A DNA stretch of 64,000 nucleotides, from positions 62,001 to 126,000 of the forward strand of contig NZ_JAKNQY010000009.1 of the NCBI RefSeq assembly GCF_024494355.1. Reading direction: 5' to 3'. This stretch comes from Pseudomonas sp. Q11. Lineage in GTDB: Bacteria; Pseudomonadota; Gammaproteobacteria; Pseudomonadales; Pseudomonadaceae. This document shows positions 8,373 through 17,020 of this stretch, piece after piece. Positions within the stretch are counted from its first letter, which is position 1. Each line of letters opens with the position of its first letter. The notes beneath the pieces were generated by a model, which worked only from the letters and a program-made list of their open reading frames with translations, did not search any database and was not told the DNA's origin. The translations under genes were made by a program, and so were the position numbers.

Positions 8373-9950
8373 ATGAATCATCTGCGTGATCAACACTATG
8401 ACTTCATCGTGTGCGGTGCAGGTACGGCGGGCTGCGTGGTCGCTGCCCGTCTTGCCGACCAGGAAAGCGCACGCGTCTTGCTGATTGAAGCTGGCGAGGG
8501 GTACTCGGGCCCCGAGGTTACTGAACCGGCGCAATGGCCGATGAACCTCGGTTCAACGCGCGACTGGGCATTCGAGGGGCAACCCAACCCACACCTCAAT
8601 GGCCGACGGCTATCCCTGAACATGGGTAAGGGACTCGGCGGTGGCTCCAGCATCAATGTGATGGTCTGGTCGCGCGGGCACCGCTCCGATTGGGACCATT
8701 TCGCTGCCGAGTCCGGCGACCCGGCGTGGGGCTACGATTCGGTACTCAATTACTACCGCAGGATCGAAAACTGGCAAGGCAGCCCTGATGCCACTCGGCG
8801 TGGCTCAGGTGGCCCCGTGCATGTCGAACAACCGGCCACGCCTCAACCCCTCGCGTGGGCAACGCTGGAGGCGGCCAGCCGTCTGGGTATCCCCACATTC
8901 GACAGTCCCAATGGCGAGATGATGGAAGGCCCGGGCGGGGTCGCTATTACCGACCTGCGCATTAACCAGGGCAAGCGCGAATCCGTTTACGACTCCTACC
9001 TCCGGCCACGGTCGCACTATCCGAACTTGACGGTTCTGCCAGGGGCATTGGTGACCCGCGTATTGCTTGTCGGTACACGGGCTATCGGTGTCGAAGTGGT
9101 GATCGCAGGCGAACGTCAGTGCTTCTATGCCGCAGCCGAGGTCATCCTGTCCATGGGCGCGGTGCAAACACCCAAGGTGCTCATGCAATCGGGGATCGGC
9201 CCGGAAGATGAACTGCGACGTCACGGCATCGTCCCGATCAATCACCTTCCTGGCGTAGGCGAGAATCTTCAGGATCACCTCGCCTTTGGCTGCACATGGG
9301 AGTACCTGCAACCCCAGGCAGTCGGTGGCAGCGGGTGTGAAACCACGTTGTACTGGAAAAGCGACAGTCGCCTGGATGTCCCGGACCTGTTGCAGTGTCA
9401 GCTGGCGTTTGCGGTACCCTCTCCGCCTGAGGTCGCGATTGAGCCGCCACAACATGGCTGGACAATGTTCGCAGGGCTGGCCAGGCCTGCCAGTCGAGGA
9501 CGCGTGCGCCTGTCGGGTGCCGGGCCACTGGATGCCCCACTCATTGAGCCGAACTCACTGAGCGCGCCCGAGGATATGGCAGCGGCGTATGCGTCGATCG
9601 ACCTGTGCAGGGCGCTCGGTAACAGCGAAGCCTTCAACGGGCTGGTCAAACGCGAAGTTGTGCCCGGGCCAAAAGAACATCGCGCTATGGAGCAGTTCAT
9701 CCGCCGCTCGGCCGTGACTTACTGGCACCAGTCCTGCACCGCGAAAATGGGCCGAGATACGATGTCGGTGGTCGACCATCAACTGCGCGTATACGGCATC
9801 GATAAACTGCGCATCGCTGATGCCTCGATCATGCCGCGAATTACCGTTGGCAACACGATGGCGCCGTGCGTCGTCATCGGCGAACGAGCAGCAGATCTTG
9901 TCCTCGCTGCGCAGGGTGTGACGGCTGCGGCGACAGCGCTGCACCGGTAG
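8373..9950 (+). CDS. GMC-family FAD oxidoreductase (choline/alcohol dehydrogenase-like)
   Basis: Flavoprotein of 525 residues. The N-terminal FAD motif is GAGTAGCVVAARLA (about 15-28), followed by the GMC signature MGKGLGGGSSINVMVW. The catalytic His lies in YWHQSCTAKMG near 450. The C-terminal segment DASIMPRITVGNTMAPCVVI holds the second active-site residue. A GGAG site precedes the ATG. It lies downstream of an exported hydrolase, so the two may act in sequence (ester cleavage, then alcohol oxidation), which is inference. Closest well-known relatives are AlkJ/BetA-type alcohol dehydrogenases; the electron acceptor is unknown. Confidence 0.88.
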   Translation: MNHLRDQHYDFIVCGAGTAGCVVAARLADQESARVLLIEAGEGYSGPEVTEPAQWPMNLGSTRDWAFEGQPNPHLNGRRLSLNMGKGLGGGSSINVMVWSRGHRSDWDHFAAESGDPAWGYDSVLNYYRRIENWQGSPDATRRGSGGPVHVEQPATPQPLAWATLEAASRLGIPTFDSPNGEMMEGPGGVAITDLRINQGKRESVYDSYLRPRSHYPNLTVLPGALVTRVLLVGTRAIGVEVVIAGERQCFYAAAEVILSMGAVQTPKVLMQSGIGPEDELRRHGIVPINHLPGVGENLQDHLAFGCTWEYLQPQAVGGSGCETTLYWKSDSRLDVPDLLQCQLAFAVPSPPEVAIEPPQHGWTMFAGLARPASRGRVRLSGAGPLDAPLIEPNSLSAPEDMAAAYASIDLCRALGNSEAFNGLVKREVVPGPKEHRAMEQFIRRSAVTYWHQSCTAKMGRDTMSVVDHQLRVYGIDKLRIADASIMPRITVGNTMAPCVVIGERAADLVLAAQGVTAAATALHR

Positions 9951-10036
9951 TTCATGAGAATACTGATACAGCCCATGCTCCGTGGCAGAAATGGTTCAGT
10001 CACAGTCTGGCGATATGAATGGGGGCAATTCTCAGG

Positions 10037-10072
10037 CACAAAAAAGCCACTCATCTGAGTGGCTTTTTTGTG
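10037..10072. terminator. Bidirectional intrinsic terminator
   Basis: A perfect 17-bp stem with a 2-nt loop (CACAAAAAAGCCACTCA / TGAGTGGCTTTTTTGTG), with A- and T-runs on both sides. It separates the convergent GMC oxidoreductase and tRNA-Gly/pgsA transcripts. Confidence 0.85.
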
Positions 10073-10077
10073 AATCT

Positions 10078-10153
<76 letters not shown>

Positions 10154-10216
10154 GTCTTGGTGTGGCGCATTCTATAGACTCAGATTACGCCGTCAACCCT
10201 TTGATTCAAAAAACTT

Positions 10217-10777
10217 TTATTTCGGGTCTACGTCAGTGCGCAGATGCGGCCAGGCGGCGCGCAGGTACTGAACCATCGACCACAATGTCAGGCCTGCGGA
10301 GATCAGCAGCAGTGCATAGCCCAACAGCACCCAGAAATTGAAGTTGGCCGGGTTGCCCAGCAGGATCACCAGCGCCAGCATTTGCGCGGCGGTTTTCCAT
10401 TTGCCCAGGTTCGATACCGCTACCTGGGCCCGGGCGCCCAGTTCGGCCATCCATTCGCGCAGTGCCGATACGACGATTTCGCGGCCGATGATCACCGCCG
10501 CCGGCAGGGTCAGCCAGAGGTTGGCGTGTTCCTGCACCAGCAGTACCAGGGCGACCGCGACCATCAGCTTGTCGGCCACAGGGTCCAGGAAGGCGCCGAA
10601 AGGCGTGCTCTGCTCCAGGCGTCGGGCCAGGTAGCCATCCAGCCAGTCGGTGGCGGCGGCGAAGGCAAAGACCGAGGCGGAGGCCACATAGCTCCAGTGG
10701 TACGGCAAATAGAACAGCAAAATGAAGATCGGGATGAGCAGGACGCGGAGTACGGTAATCAGATTTGGGATATTCAT
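10217..10777 (-). CDS. pgsA: CDP-diacylglycerol-glycerol-3-phosphate 3-phosphatidyltransferase
   Basis: Committed step of phosphatidylglycerol synthesis in the inner membrane. 186 residues with four or so membrane helices and the CDP-alcohol phosphotransferase motif [20 protein letters not shown] (D-G-x2-A-R-x8-G-x3-D-x3-D), here beginning [10 protein letters not shown]. The ATG at 10777 ([11 protein letters not shown]) is the conserved start; a GTG two codons upstream is possible. It lies between uvrC and tRNA-Gly, the standard Pseudomonas order. Confidence 0.96.
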   Translation of the reverse strand: MNIPNLITVLRVLLIPIFILLFYLPYHWSYVASASVFAFAAATDWLDGYLARRLEQSTPFGAFLDPVADKLMVAVALVLLVQEHANLWLTLPAAVIIGREIVVSALREWMAELGARAQVAVSNLGKWKTAAQMLALVILLGNPANFNFWVLLGYALLLISAGLTLWSMVQYLRAAWPHLRTDVDPK

Positions 10778-10809
10778 CGGCACAACTGGCTGCGAGGTTG
10801 ACGGGCATT

Positions 10810-12633
10810 CTACTCGCTATGCAGGCTTGCATAAATCGACTCAGCGAGCTTTTTACTGATACCGGGAGCTTTGGCTATCTCTTCGATGCTGGCACGAGAC
10901 AGCTCCTGCAATCCACCAAAATGTTTCAATAGATCGCGACGTCGCGTCGGGCCGACCCCTGCCACACCTTCCAGCGTCGATGTGCGGCGGGTCTTGCCCC
11001 GGCGGGCGCGGTGTCCGGTGATGGCAAAACGGTGAGCTTCGTCACGGATCTGCTGGATCAGGTGCAGCGCCGGCGAATCCCCCTTCAGGGTGAACTCATG
11101 GGCCGCATCGTTCAGGTACAGGGTCTCGAAGCCGGCCTTGCGGGTTGCACCCTTGGCCACGCCCAGCAGGATCAGGTCGGGGACCATCAGCTCATTCAAT
11201 ACGTCGCGAGCCATGGACAACTGGCCTTTGCCGCCGTCCACCAGCAGGATGTCCGGCAGCTTGCCCTCCCCGTCCTTGAGCTTGCCGAACCGGCGCATCA
11301 GCGCCTGATGCATCGCCGCATAGTCATCGCCCGGGGTAACGCCTTCGATGTTGTAGCGCCGGTAATCGGACTTGATCGGGCCCTCCGGACCAAACACGAC
11401 GCAAGACGCCACGGTCGCTTCGCCACTGGAATGACTGATGTCGTAGCACTCCAGCCGCTGCGGCGGCTCGTCCAGGTTAAGAACGTCAGCCAGGGCATCG
11501 AACCGTGCCGCCACATGCTGGCGGTTGGCCAAACGCGCGCCCAGAGCCTGCTCGGCGTTGGTCACGGCCAGTTGCTGCCAGCGCGCCCGGGTGCCACGCA
11601 CCCGATGGCTGATGGTCAGTTCACGACCACGAAGCTTGTCAATGGCCTCGATCAGGGTCGGGAAGTCTTCGTGGACCACATTGACGATTAACTCGGCAGG
11701 CAGGTCGCGTTCCGGGCTGCTGATGTAGTACTGCCCCAAAAACGCCGCCATGACTTCGGCCACGTCTTCCTCGATACCCACCTGGGGGAAGAAGTTCTTG
11801 CTGCCCAGCACCCGACCGCCGCGCACGCTGATCAGGTGAACGCAGGCGCCGCCCGGGTTGATGAACGCGGCGATCACGTCAACGTCGCCGCTGCCACCTT
11901 CCATGCTCTGCTGATCCTGCACGCGGCGCAGCAGCCCGATCTGGTCGCGCAGCTCGGCGGCCCGCTCGAACTCGAGATTGACCGCCGCGTCCTCCATCGC
12001 CGCCGACAATTCGTCGGTCAGTGCATTGCTGCGCCCCTCAAGAAACATCACCGAGTGCCGCACGTCTTCGGCGTAGACCTGGGGTTCGACGAACCCGACG
12101 CAGGGTGCCTTGCAGCGTTTGATCTGGTATTGCAGGCACGGTCGGGTACGGTTCTTGTAATAGCTGTCTTCACATTGGCGAACGAAGAAGGTCTTTTGCA
12201 GCAGACTCAGGCTTTCACGGATCGCCCCGGCGCTGGGGTAAGGACCGAAATACCGGCCTTTGGCCTTCTTGGCCCCCCGATGAATGCTCAGGCGCGGAAA
12301 TGCCCCGTCGGACAGGAACACGTACGGGTAGGACTTATCGTCACGCAGCAGAATATTGTACGGCGGCCGCCATTCCTTGATCAGCGTCTGCTCGAGCAGC
12401 AAGGCCTCGGTTTCATTCGCGGTGATGGTGGTTTCGACTTGCGCGATGCGCCCCACCAGGGCAGCGGTCTTCGGCGCAAGGCCGGTTTTACGAAAGTAGC
12501 TGGCCAGACGCTTCTTGAGGTTCTTGGCCTTGCCGACGTAAAGCAGGCGCGCATCGCTGTCGAACATGCGATAGACGCCGGGGCGACCGCTGCATGTGGA
12601 CAGGAAAGCACTTGGATCAAACAGTTCAGTCAT
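10810..12633 (-). CDS. uvrC: Excinuclease ABC subunit C
   Basis: Nucleotide-excision-repair endonuclease that makes both incisions with UvrB at UvrA-marked damage. 607 residues: an N-terminal GIY-YIG nuclease domain ([19 protein letters not shown], about 19-37), a Cys-rich link near 160, a UvrB-binding UVR segment (about 205-235), an RNase-H-like nuclease domain in the middle, and C-terminal helix-hairpin-helix repeats ([19 protein letters not shown]). The 2-bp gap after gacA shows co-transcription. Confidence 0.98.
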   Translation of the reverse strand: MTELFDPSAFLSTCSGRPGVYRMFDSDARLLYVGKAKNLKKRLASYFRKTGLAPKTAALVGRIAQVETTITANETEALLLEQTLIKEWRPPYNILLRDDKSYPYVFLSDGAFPRLSIHRGAKKAKGRYFGPYPSAGAIRESLSLLQKTFFVRQCEDSYYKNRTRPCLQYQIKRCKAPCVGFVEPQVYAEDVRHSVMFLEGRSNALTDELSAAMEDAAVNLEFERAAELRDQIGLLRRVQDQQSMEGGSGDVDVIAAFINPGGACVHLISVRGGRVLGSKNFFPQVGIEEDVAEVMAAFLGQYYISSPERDLPAELIVNVVHEDFPTLIEAIDKLRGRELTISHRVRGTRARWQQLAVTNAEQALGARLANRQHVAARFDALADVLNLDEPPQRLECYDISHSSGEATVASCVVFGPEGPIKSDYRRYNIEGVTPGDDYAAMHQALMRRFGKLKDGEGKLPDILLVDGGKGQLSMARDVLNELMVPDLILLGVAKGATRKAGFETLYLNDAAHEFTLKGDSPALHLIQQIRDEAHRFAITGHRARRGKTRRTSTLEGVAGVGPTRRRDLLKHFGGLQELSRASIEEIAKAPGISKKLAESIYASLHSE

Positions 12634-12635
12634 TA

Positions 12636-13277
12636 TCAGGCGCTGGCATCGACCATGCCGTGGCGCACCGCCAGCAACGTCAACTCGACATCGCTGCTGA
12701 TCGACAGCTTCTCGAAGATTCGGTATCGGTAGGTGTTGACGGTTTTAGGCGACAAGCACAGCTTATCGGAGATGATCTGCACCTTTTGGCAACCGACAAT
12801 CATCAGGGCAATCTGGATTTCCCGCTCCGACAGCGCATCGAAGGGCGATTCATTGGTCGGCTGGAACGACTTGATTGCCAGTTGCTGGGCAATTTGCGGG
12901 CTGATGTAACGCTGACCGGCAAACACCAGGCGAATGGCCTGGACCATCTCGTTCAAGCCAGCGCCCTTGGTGAGGTAGCCCGCAGCGCCTGCCTGCAACA
13001 ACCGGGTCGGGAACGGATCTTCTTCACACACAGTCACCGCGACCACCTTGATGTCCGGGTGGCTGCGCAGCAGTTTACGCGTGGCTTCAAGACCGCCGAT
13101 GCCTGGCATCTTGACGTCCATCAGCACCACGTCGGGTTTCAGTTCACGCGCCTTGATCAGGGACTCTTCCCCGGATTCAGCCTGACCAACCACCTGCAGA
13201 CCGTCGATATCAGCCAGCATTCGTGTAATGCCCGTACGGACGAGATCATGGTCGTCGACCACTAACACCCTAATCAA
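12636..13277 (-). CDS. gacA: Response regulator GacA (UvrY family), TTG start
   Basis: Response regulator of the GacS/GacA system that drives the Rsm small RNAs and thereby secondary metabolism and lifestyle control. 213 residues: receiver domain with acidic pocket D8-D9 and phospho-acceptor D54 (MDVKMPG), and a C-terminal LuxR HTH (about 145-205, [13 protein letters not shown]). The start codon is TTG, with a GAGGTG ribosome site 6-7 bp upstream; no in-frame ATG gives the conserved N-terminus. Followed at 2 bp by uvrC. Confidence 0.97.
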   Translation of the reverse strand: MIRVLVVDDHDLVRTGITRMLADIDGLQVVGQAESGEESLIKARELKPDVVLMDVKMPGIGGLEATRKLLRSHPDIKVVAVTVCEEDPFPTRLLQAGAAGYLTKGAGLNEMVQAIRLVFAGQRYISPQIAQQLAIKSFQPTNESPFDALSEREIQIALMIVGCQKVQIISDKLCLSPKTVNTYRYRIFEKLSISSDVELTLLAVRHGMVDASA

Positions 13278-13404
13278 GCAGACACCTCACGATTTGGTCT
13301 TATTTGGGTTGCCCAACACCTTAGCAAAAACCATCCGGCAGACCTAGCGCAAAGGGACATATAAAAGTTACAGCGCGTCTTCCACAGGCCCACAATCCGA
13401 GGCC

Positions 13405-13839
13405 TCAAGGCCTGGCTTCCCGCTCCATCCGCAGGAAACATTCATCCTCGCCGACCACCTGCAGCCCCAGGCGCTCGTAGAGCACTCTGGCCGGATTGTT
13501 CTTGAAAACCGTCAGGCGCAGCGCCGGACGACGCTCCTGCTTCACCATGTCCCAAACCTGACCGATCGCCCAAGTGCCGGCGCCCTGCCCCCGGAACGCC
13601 TCGGCAATCTGTAGTTCCCGGATATACAACGCCCGGGCATCACGACTGAGGCTGACAAAACCCAACGCTTGCCCCTCGCGGCAGATGATCCAGTTCTGGC
13701 GAATGATCCAGGCCAGATCGAATGCTTCGTCTTGCCATAACAAATCATGGTGCAAGTAATAGGGAAGCATGTTGACGCACGTCAGTTGCCGGGCAAAGGC
13801 GATGTCCTCGGCGGCTGCAGCACGCCACTGGAAATTCAT
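13405..13839 (-). CDS. GNAT-family N-acetyltransferase
   Basis: 144 residues with the GNAT acetyl-CoA-binding signature IAEAFRGQGAGTWAIGQVWD (Q/R-x2-G-x-G/A) near 90-97 and the later FKNNPARVLYERLGLQVVG segment usual for the C-terminal half. An AGAGG site precedes the ATG. Acceptor unknown. Transcribed in the same direction as gacA but 127 bp upstream of it. Confidence 0.85.
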   Translation of the reverse strand: MNFQWRAAAAEDIAFARQLTCVNMLPYYLHHDLLWQDEAFDLAWIIRQNWIICREGQALGFVSLSRDARALYIRELQIAEAFRGQGAGTWAIGQVWDMVKQERRPALRLTVFKNNPARVLYERLGLQVVGEDECFLRMEREARP

Positions 13840-14069
13840 GTGTACCTCTTCAAAGCGTTGTCACCCATACGACTGGGCCCGACAACCGTCGGGCACCGAA
13901 ACTCGCTGAAACCGAAAGCCAGGTTGAAAGAAGATGCAAACCCAAAGTTTCTCACAAAGCCCACCGGACTCAAGCCAGGATGAGCAATCACATACCCACG
14001 ATAGAATTTTCTGATTGAACCGGCCCGCCCTGCTCTAGTAAGCTTAGGTCCATTCATCGGAGACAGACC

Positions 14070-14198
14070 ATGTTCAACGCCCTCGCATCGCTTCAAACCG
14101 CCAGCGCCCCGCGCTCGGTCGCGGCTGCCTGGGCGAACAGTGTTCAGACTCCGGTCAGCTTTTATTTTGGGTATTGGTTTAGCCACTGGCGCGCCTGA
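14070..14198 (+). CDS. Leader peptide 1, aromatic-rich (42 aa)
   Basis: Small open frame with a good GGAG ribosome site 7 bp before its ATG. Residues 31-40 read FYFGYWFSHW, seven aromatic residues in ten, followed by Arg-Ala-stop. Its Phe and Tyr codons are TTT and TAT, unlike the C-ending codons of nearby genes. A strong terminator starts 47 nt after the stop and the DAHP synthase gene lies downstream. This is the layout of a transcription-attenuation leader, where stalling at aromatic codons would prevent the terminator. An 8-bp stem (14167-14174 with 14198-14205) covers the aromatic codons and could be one arm of the switch. Function is inferred. Confidence 0.72.
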   Translation: MFNALASLQTASAPRSVAAAWANSVQTPVSFYFGYWFSHWRA

Positions 14199-14245
14199 TA
14201 CCCAACCGGCGCCCAATTTAAACGGGTCGCCTTCCAGAGTTTTCT

Positions 14246-14284
14246 AACCCCCGGTCGGCCTCCCGACCGGGGGTTTTGTTTTTT
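14246..14284 (+). terminator. Attenuator-type terminator upstream of DAHP synthase
   Basis: A 13-bp GC-rich stem (AACCCCCGGTCGG with CCGACCGGGGGTT) with a 4-nt loop, followed by TTTTGTTTTTTC. It lies between leader peptide 1 and the DAHP synthase with no full-length gene ending just before it, so it most likely acts as a regulated terminator in the leader transcript. Confidence 0.8.
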
Positions 14285-14331
14285 CAGCCCCAGACATTTT
14301 TGCGACACCAGACAAACTTGAGGATTGAGCC

Positions 14332-14484
14332 ATGAACTACGCCACTTATTACCGTTACGACAGTTTTTCCGCCTGGCGATTTACCAGCCACCGCTCGGGA
14401 CAGCCTGCCGCCTCCGATCGGTCACCTGCCGGTGGCAAGCCTCAATTGCGGGCCAATACGGCCAATTGTCGAACACCCCAATAG
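14332..14484 (+). CDS. Leader peptide 2, Tyr-rich (50 aa)
   Basis: Second small frame between the terminator and the DAHP synthase gene, with a GAGGA ribosome site 7 bp before the ATG. The first 17 residues, MNYATYYRYDSFSAWRF, contain four Tyr, two Phe and one Trp; the rest is unremarkable. It ends 47 bp before the synthase start. A GCGGG/CCCGC hairpin (14494-14509) lies in that gap, but no T-run, so if regulatory it may act on translation or RNA folding rather than termination. It may also be a small peptide with another role. Confidence 0.6.
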   Translation: MNYATYYRYDSFSAWRFTSHRSGQPAASDRSPAGGKPQLRANTANCRTPQ

Positions 14485-14531
14485 GGCCGGCGCGCGGGAA
14501 TGAACCCGCTGCCCGCCCAGGAAACCAGATC

Positions 14532-15599
14532 ATGAATTCGTCCGTCTCTGCTTTGCCGCTGTCCACGCTCAACCCCGCCAATGAAGCGCTGACCCTGCGT
14601 CTGCCCAGCTCATTGCAGCTCAAGCAACAATTGCCCCTCAGCACGGCGCTGAGCCAACAGGTCAATGCCCATCGCCAGGCAATCCGCGCCATCCTCGACG
14701 GTGAGGACTCCCGCCTGCTGGTCATTGTTGGCCCTTGCTCCATCCACGACCCGAAATCGGCCCTCGAATACGCTGCCAACCTGGCTCGCGTGGCCCAGGA
14801 AGTGAGCGACAGCATGCTGCTGGTGATGCGCGCCTACGTGGAAAAACCCCGCACGACGGTAGGCTGGAAAGGCCTGGCTTACGACCCTGGCCTGGATGGC
14901 AGCGATGACATGGCCGCCGGCCTGACGTTGTCCCGGGAACTGATGCGCGAAATGCTCCAGCTTGGCCTGCCTGTGGCCACCGAACTGCTGCAACCCATGG
15001 CCGCCAACTACTTCGATGACCTGCTCAGCTGGGTCGCCATCGGCGCGCGCACCACCGAATCGCAGATCCACCGGGAAATGGCCAGCGGCCTGGGCATGCC
15101 GGTCGGCTTCAAGAACGGCACGGACGGCGGCGTCGGCATCGCCTGTGATGCCATGCGCTCGGCCGCCCATCCTCATCGGCATTTCGGCGTCGACAGCCAA
15201 GGGCATCCCGCGATCATCCAGACCCAGGGCAACCCCGACACTCATCTGGTGTTGCGCGGCGGCCATCGCGGGCCGAACTATGACCGCCAGAGCGTCACGC
15301 AGATACACAATGACCTGACCGGCCTGAAAATACCGGCGCGGATCATGGTGGATTGCAGCCACGCCAACAGCGGCAAAGACCCGTTGCGGCAGCCGCAGGT
15401 GTTCAACGACGTCCTGGAACAGCGCCTGCAAGGTAACCACTCCCTCATCGGCATGATGCTGGAAAGCCACCTGTTCGAAGGTTGCCAATCGTTGGGCTCG
15501 TCGCTGCGTTACGGCGTATCGGTGACCGATGGTTGCCTGGGTTGGGCGTCCACCGAGCAACTGCTGCGTCAGGCTCATCGTCAGCTGGTGTCGGCCTGA
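14532..15599 (+). CDS. 3-deoxy-7-phosphoheptulonate (DAHP) synthase, type I alpha
   Basis: First enzyme of the shikimate pathway: condenses phosphoenolpyruvate and erythrose 4-phosphate. 355 residues with the type I alpha hallmarks GPCSIHD (PEP-site Cys), MRAYVEKPRTTVGWKGL, GFKNGTDG, RGG and DCSHANSGKDP. The ATG at 14532 has an AGGAA site and gives the usual family length; a longer frame upstream would run through leader peptide 2 and is rejected. The aromatic-rich leaders suggest control by aromatic amino acid supply. Which end product inhibits the enzyme (AroF-, AroG- or AroH-like) cannot be told here. Confidence 0.95.
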   Translation: MNSSVSALPLSTLNPANEALTLRLPSSLQLKQQLPLSTALSQQVNAHRQAIRAILDGEDSRLLVIVGPCSIHDPKSALEYAANLARVAQEVSDSMLLVMRAYVEKPRTTVGWKGLAYDPGLDGSDDMAAGLTLSRELMREMLQLGLPVATELLQPMAANYFDDLLSWVAIGARTTESQIHREMASGLGMPVGFKNGTDGGVGIACDAMRSAAHPHRHFGVDSQGHPAIIQTQGNPDTHLVLRGGHRGPNYDRQSVTQIHNDLTGLKIPARIMVDCSHANSGKDPLRQPQVFNDVLEQRLQGNHSLIGMMLESHLFEGCQSLGSSLRYGVSVTDGCLGWASTEQLLRQAHRQLVSA

Positions 15600-15607
15600 A
15601 TCCTGAA

Positions 15608-15631
15608 AGCGCCCTCCCCGGCGAGGGCGCT
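15608..15631. terminator. Hairpin terminator between convergent genes
   Basis: A 9-bp stem AGCGCCCTC/GAGGGCGCT with a 6-nt loop, followed by a short T-rich stretch on the plus strand. It lies directly after the DAHP synthase stop and touches the stop codon of the convergent minus-strand gene, so it probably serves both. Confidence 0.65.
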
Positions 15632-16692
15632 CAACTTTTCGTCGCGGAACGAACCTGGACGGTGACCCATTCCGAATGCTGACTGACATCGTCCAGGCGC
15701 TCGACCTGATAAAACAGGCGCACCGATCGACCGCGCTGCTCTTGCCAGAACGCCGCAGGCACCACAAAGGTCAGCGATTGACCTGCCGTCGCCTCGGTGA
15801 TTTCGCGCTCGGAGACATGAGCAGAATTCCCGTTGCACTGCAGCCAGACCAGTTCGCCGGCCTCAAGTCCGGCACCGTCGATGACGACCGTCACCCCTTC
15901 CTGAAGATCGTCGACATCCAGCCACCCCTCACTCATCCCCAGAAGCCGGGGCGCCGTCAGCGCAGGACGTAGCAAAGGACCTATGAGCAACGACAAGGGC
16001 TCGGCGCGGCGCACTGAATGTCCGCGCCTGACGATGTAGGTCAGGGTCAGGCCATCCCCCACATGAGGGGCAATCAGCGAATGATCAATCCAGAGCGATA
16101 CCTCGCGGCCGACGGCATGAGCTTCGATATCCAGCACATCGCGCCACAGAGCCTTGGAATCCTTGCTGGCTATCAGGATCAGCCGATCGCCGACGGCCAT
16201 TCTGGAATAGGGCTTGATGGTCAGGCACGTTCCTTCAGGCACCCGCGCCGGATCAAGGCTGCCACCAACTGCATCGTTGGCAACGGCTGGCGGTAGCTGC
16301 AAGGCTACATCGCCGATGTCCAGTTGCAGGGGCTGAGACACCAGCGTTGCCGGTAACCGTTTGCCCGTCACTTGGTAGGAGATTTCCAGCGAGCCGCCAT
16401 CCAGCTCGGCGATATGCGGCTCGCGCACGACAAAAACGACGTCTCGTCCCACGTGTCGCTCAGTGATGAACCGTCGTACTTCATGACGGTAGGGTTCGGT
16501 GTCTGAATTGAGTCCGTGCCAGAACAGCCGAACTTCATCTCCGCACGCCATCATCGGATAAGGCTTAACGGTGATGACGGTCTTGCGCCAGGCGGGGTTG
16601 ATCACCCCTCCCCTGGCCGCTGCCAGAGACGGTGCCGGCAATTTCGCCAGGGGTGCGATCCGGGCTCGGGGGGCAGATGGGTAAGTGGTCAT
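15631..16692 (-). CDS. Unknown protein with three internal ~70-residue repeats
   Basis: 353 residues, not recognised. Three beta-rich units are visible. The first two open with closely matching strings (VITVKPYPMMACGDEVRLFW and CLTIKPYSRMAVGDRLILIA) and the third is more diverged (VTVVIDGAGLEAGELVWLQC). Each ends in a strand such as LEISYQV, LTLTYIV or VRLFYQV. The pattern suggests tandem Ig-like domains. No signal peptide or membrane helix is seen. The ATG at 16692 has a GGAG site 8 bp upstream and is preferred to a longer frame. Converges on the DAHP synthase gene. No function proposed. Confidence 0.75.
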   Translation of the reverse strand: MTTYPSAPRARIAPLAKLPAPSLAAARGGVINPAWRKTVITVKPYPMMACGDEVRLFWHGLNSDTEPYRHEVRRFITERHVGRDVVFVVREPHIAELDGGSLEISYQVTGKRLPATLVSQPLQLDIGDVALQLPPAVANDAVGGSLDPARVPEGTCLTIKPYSRMAVGDRLILIASKDSKALWRDVLDIEAHAVGREVSLWIDHSLIAPHVGDGLTLTYIVRRGHSVRRAEPLSLLIGPLLRPALTAPRLLGMSEGWLDVDDLQEGVTVVIDGAGLEAGELVWLQCNGNSAHVSEREITEATAGQSLTFVVPAAFWQEQRGRSVRLFYQVERLDDVSQHSEWVTVQVRSATKS

Positions 16693-17020
16693 ACATAGGC
16701 TCCAGTCCTTGGATGAAGGCACCGTTTTCACATAACGGCGCCCGGTGAAGCCATTAAACCTCGACCGTCCCGAACCCACAGTCAGACAAGACGACCACAA
16801 GAGTGGTCTCGTACCCTTAAAACCTGTAGCTGCAAACCCCAGGGGCTATCGGAAGTATCCCGATACGTTCAGTTCCGTCCCGCTTCCTGTCCGACCCTTC
16901 CCACTTCTTCTATTCCTCTTTCAGCAGATCACCGCGGTTTCTTCCTACACCGCCCAGCACAGGCCTGCATTAGAGTGAGGTCGCGAACTCAACAGGAACC
17001 TCTTCGAAAAAGGTACGAAC
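16693..17020. other. Intergenic region between divergent genes, no gene seen
   Basis: 328 bp between the repeat protein and the lipase-like gene. It must hold both promoters. The only structure noted is a short inverted repeat GACCAC-AAGA-GTGGTC at 16793-16808, which could be an operator but has no supporting regulator nearby. Confidence 0.5.

Noticed and set aside
3858..9950. A genomic island inserted at tRNA-Gly
   Set aside because: No integrase, no second attachment copy and no shift in base composition visible; only the tRNA target sequence is suggestive.
13836..14216. A 126-codon minus-strand frame upstream of the DAHP synthase
   Set aside because: It is antisense to leader peptide 1 and overlaps the acetyltransferase start; no motif, no ribosome site. 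It probably arises by chance.
14325..14531. A 69-codon N-terminal extension of the DAHP synthase from a TTG
   Set aside because: It runs through leader peptide 2 in another frame, lacks family similarity, and a well-placed ATG with a ribosome site gives the usual length.
16793..16808. Inverted repeat GACCAC-AAGA-GTGGTC as an operator
   Set aside because: Short, no regulator gene nearby and no second copy; kept only as a note in the intergenic entry.
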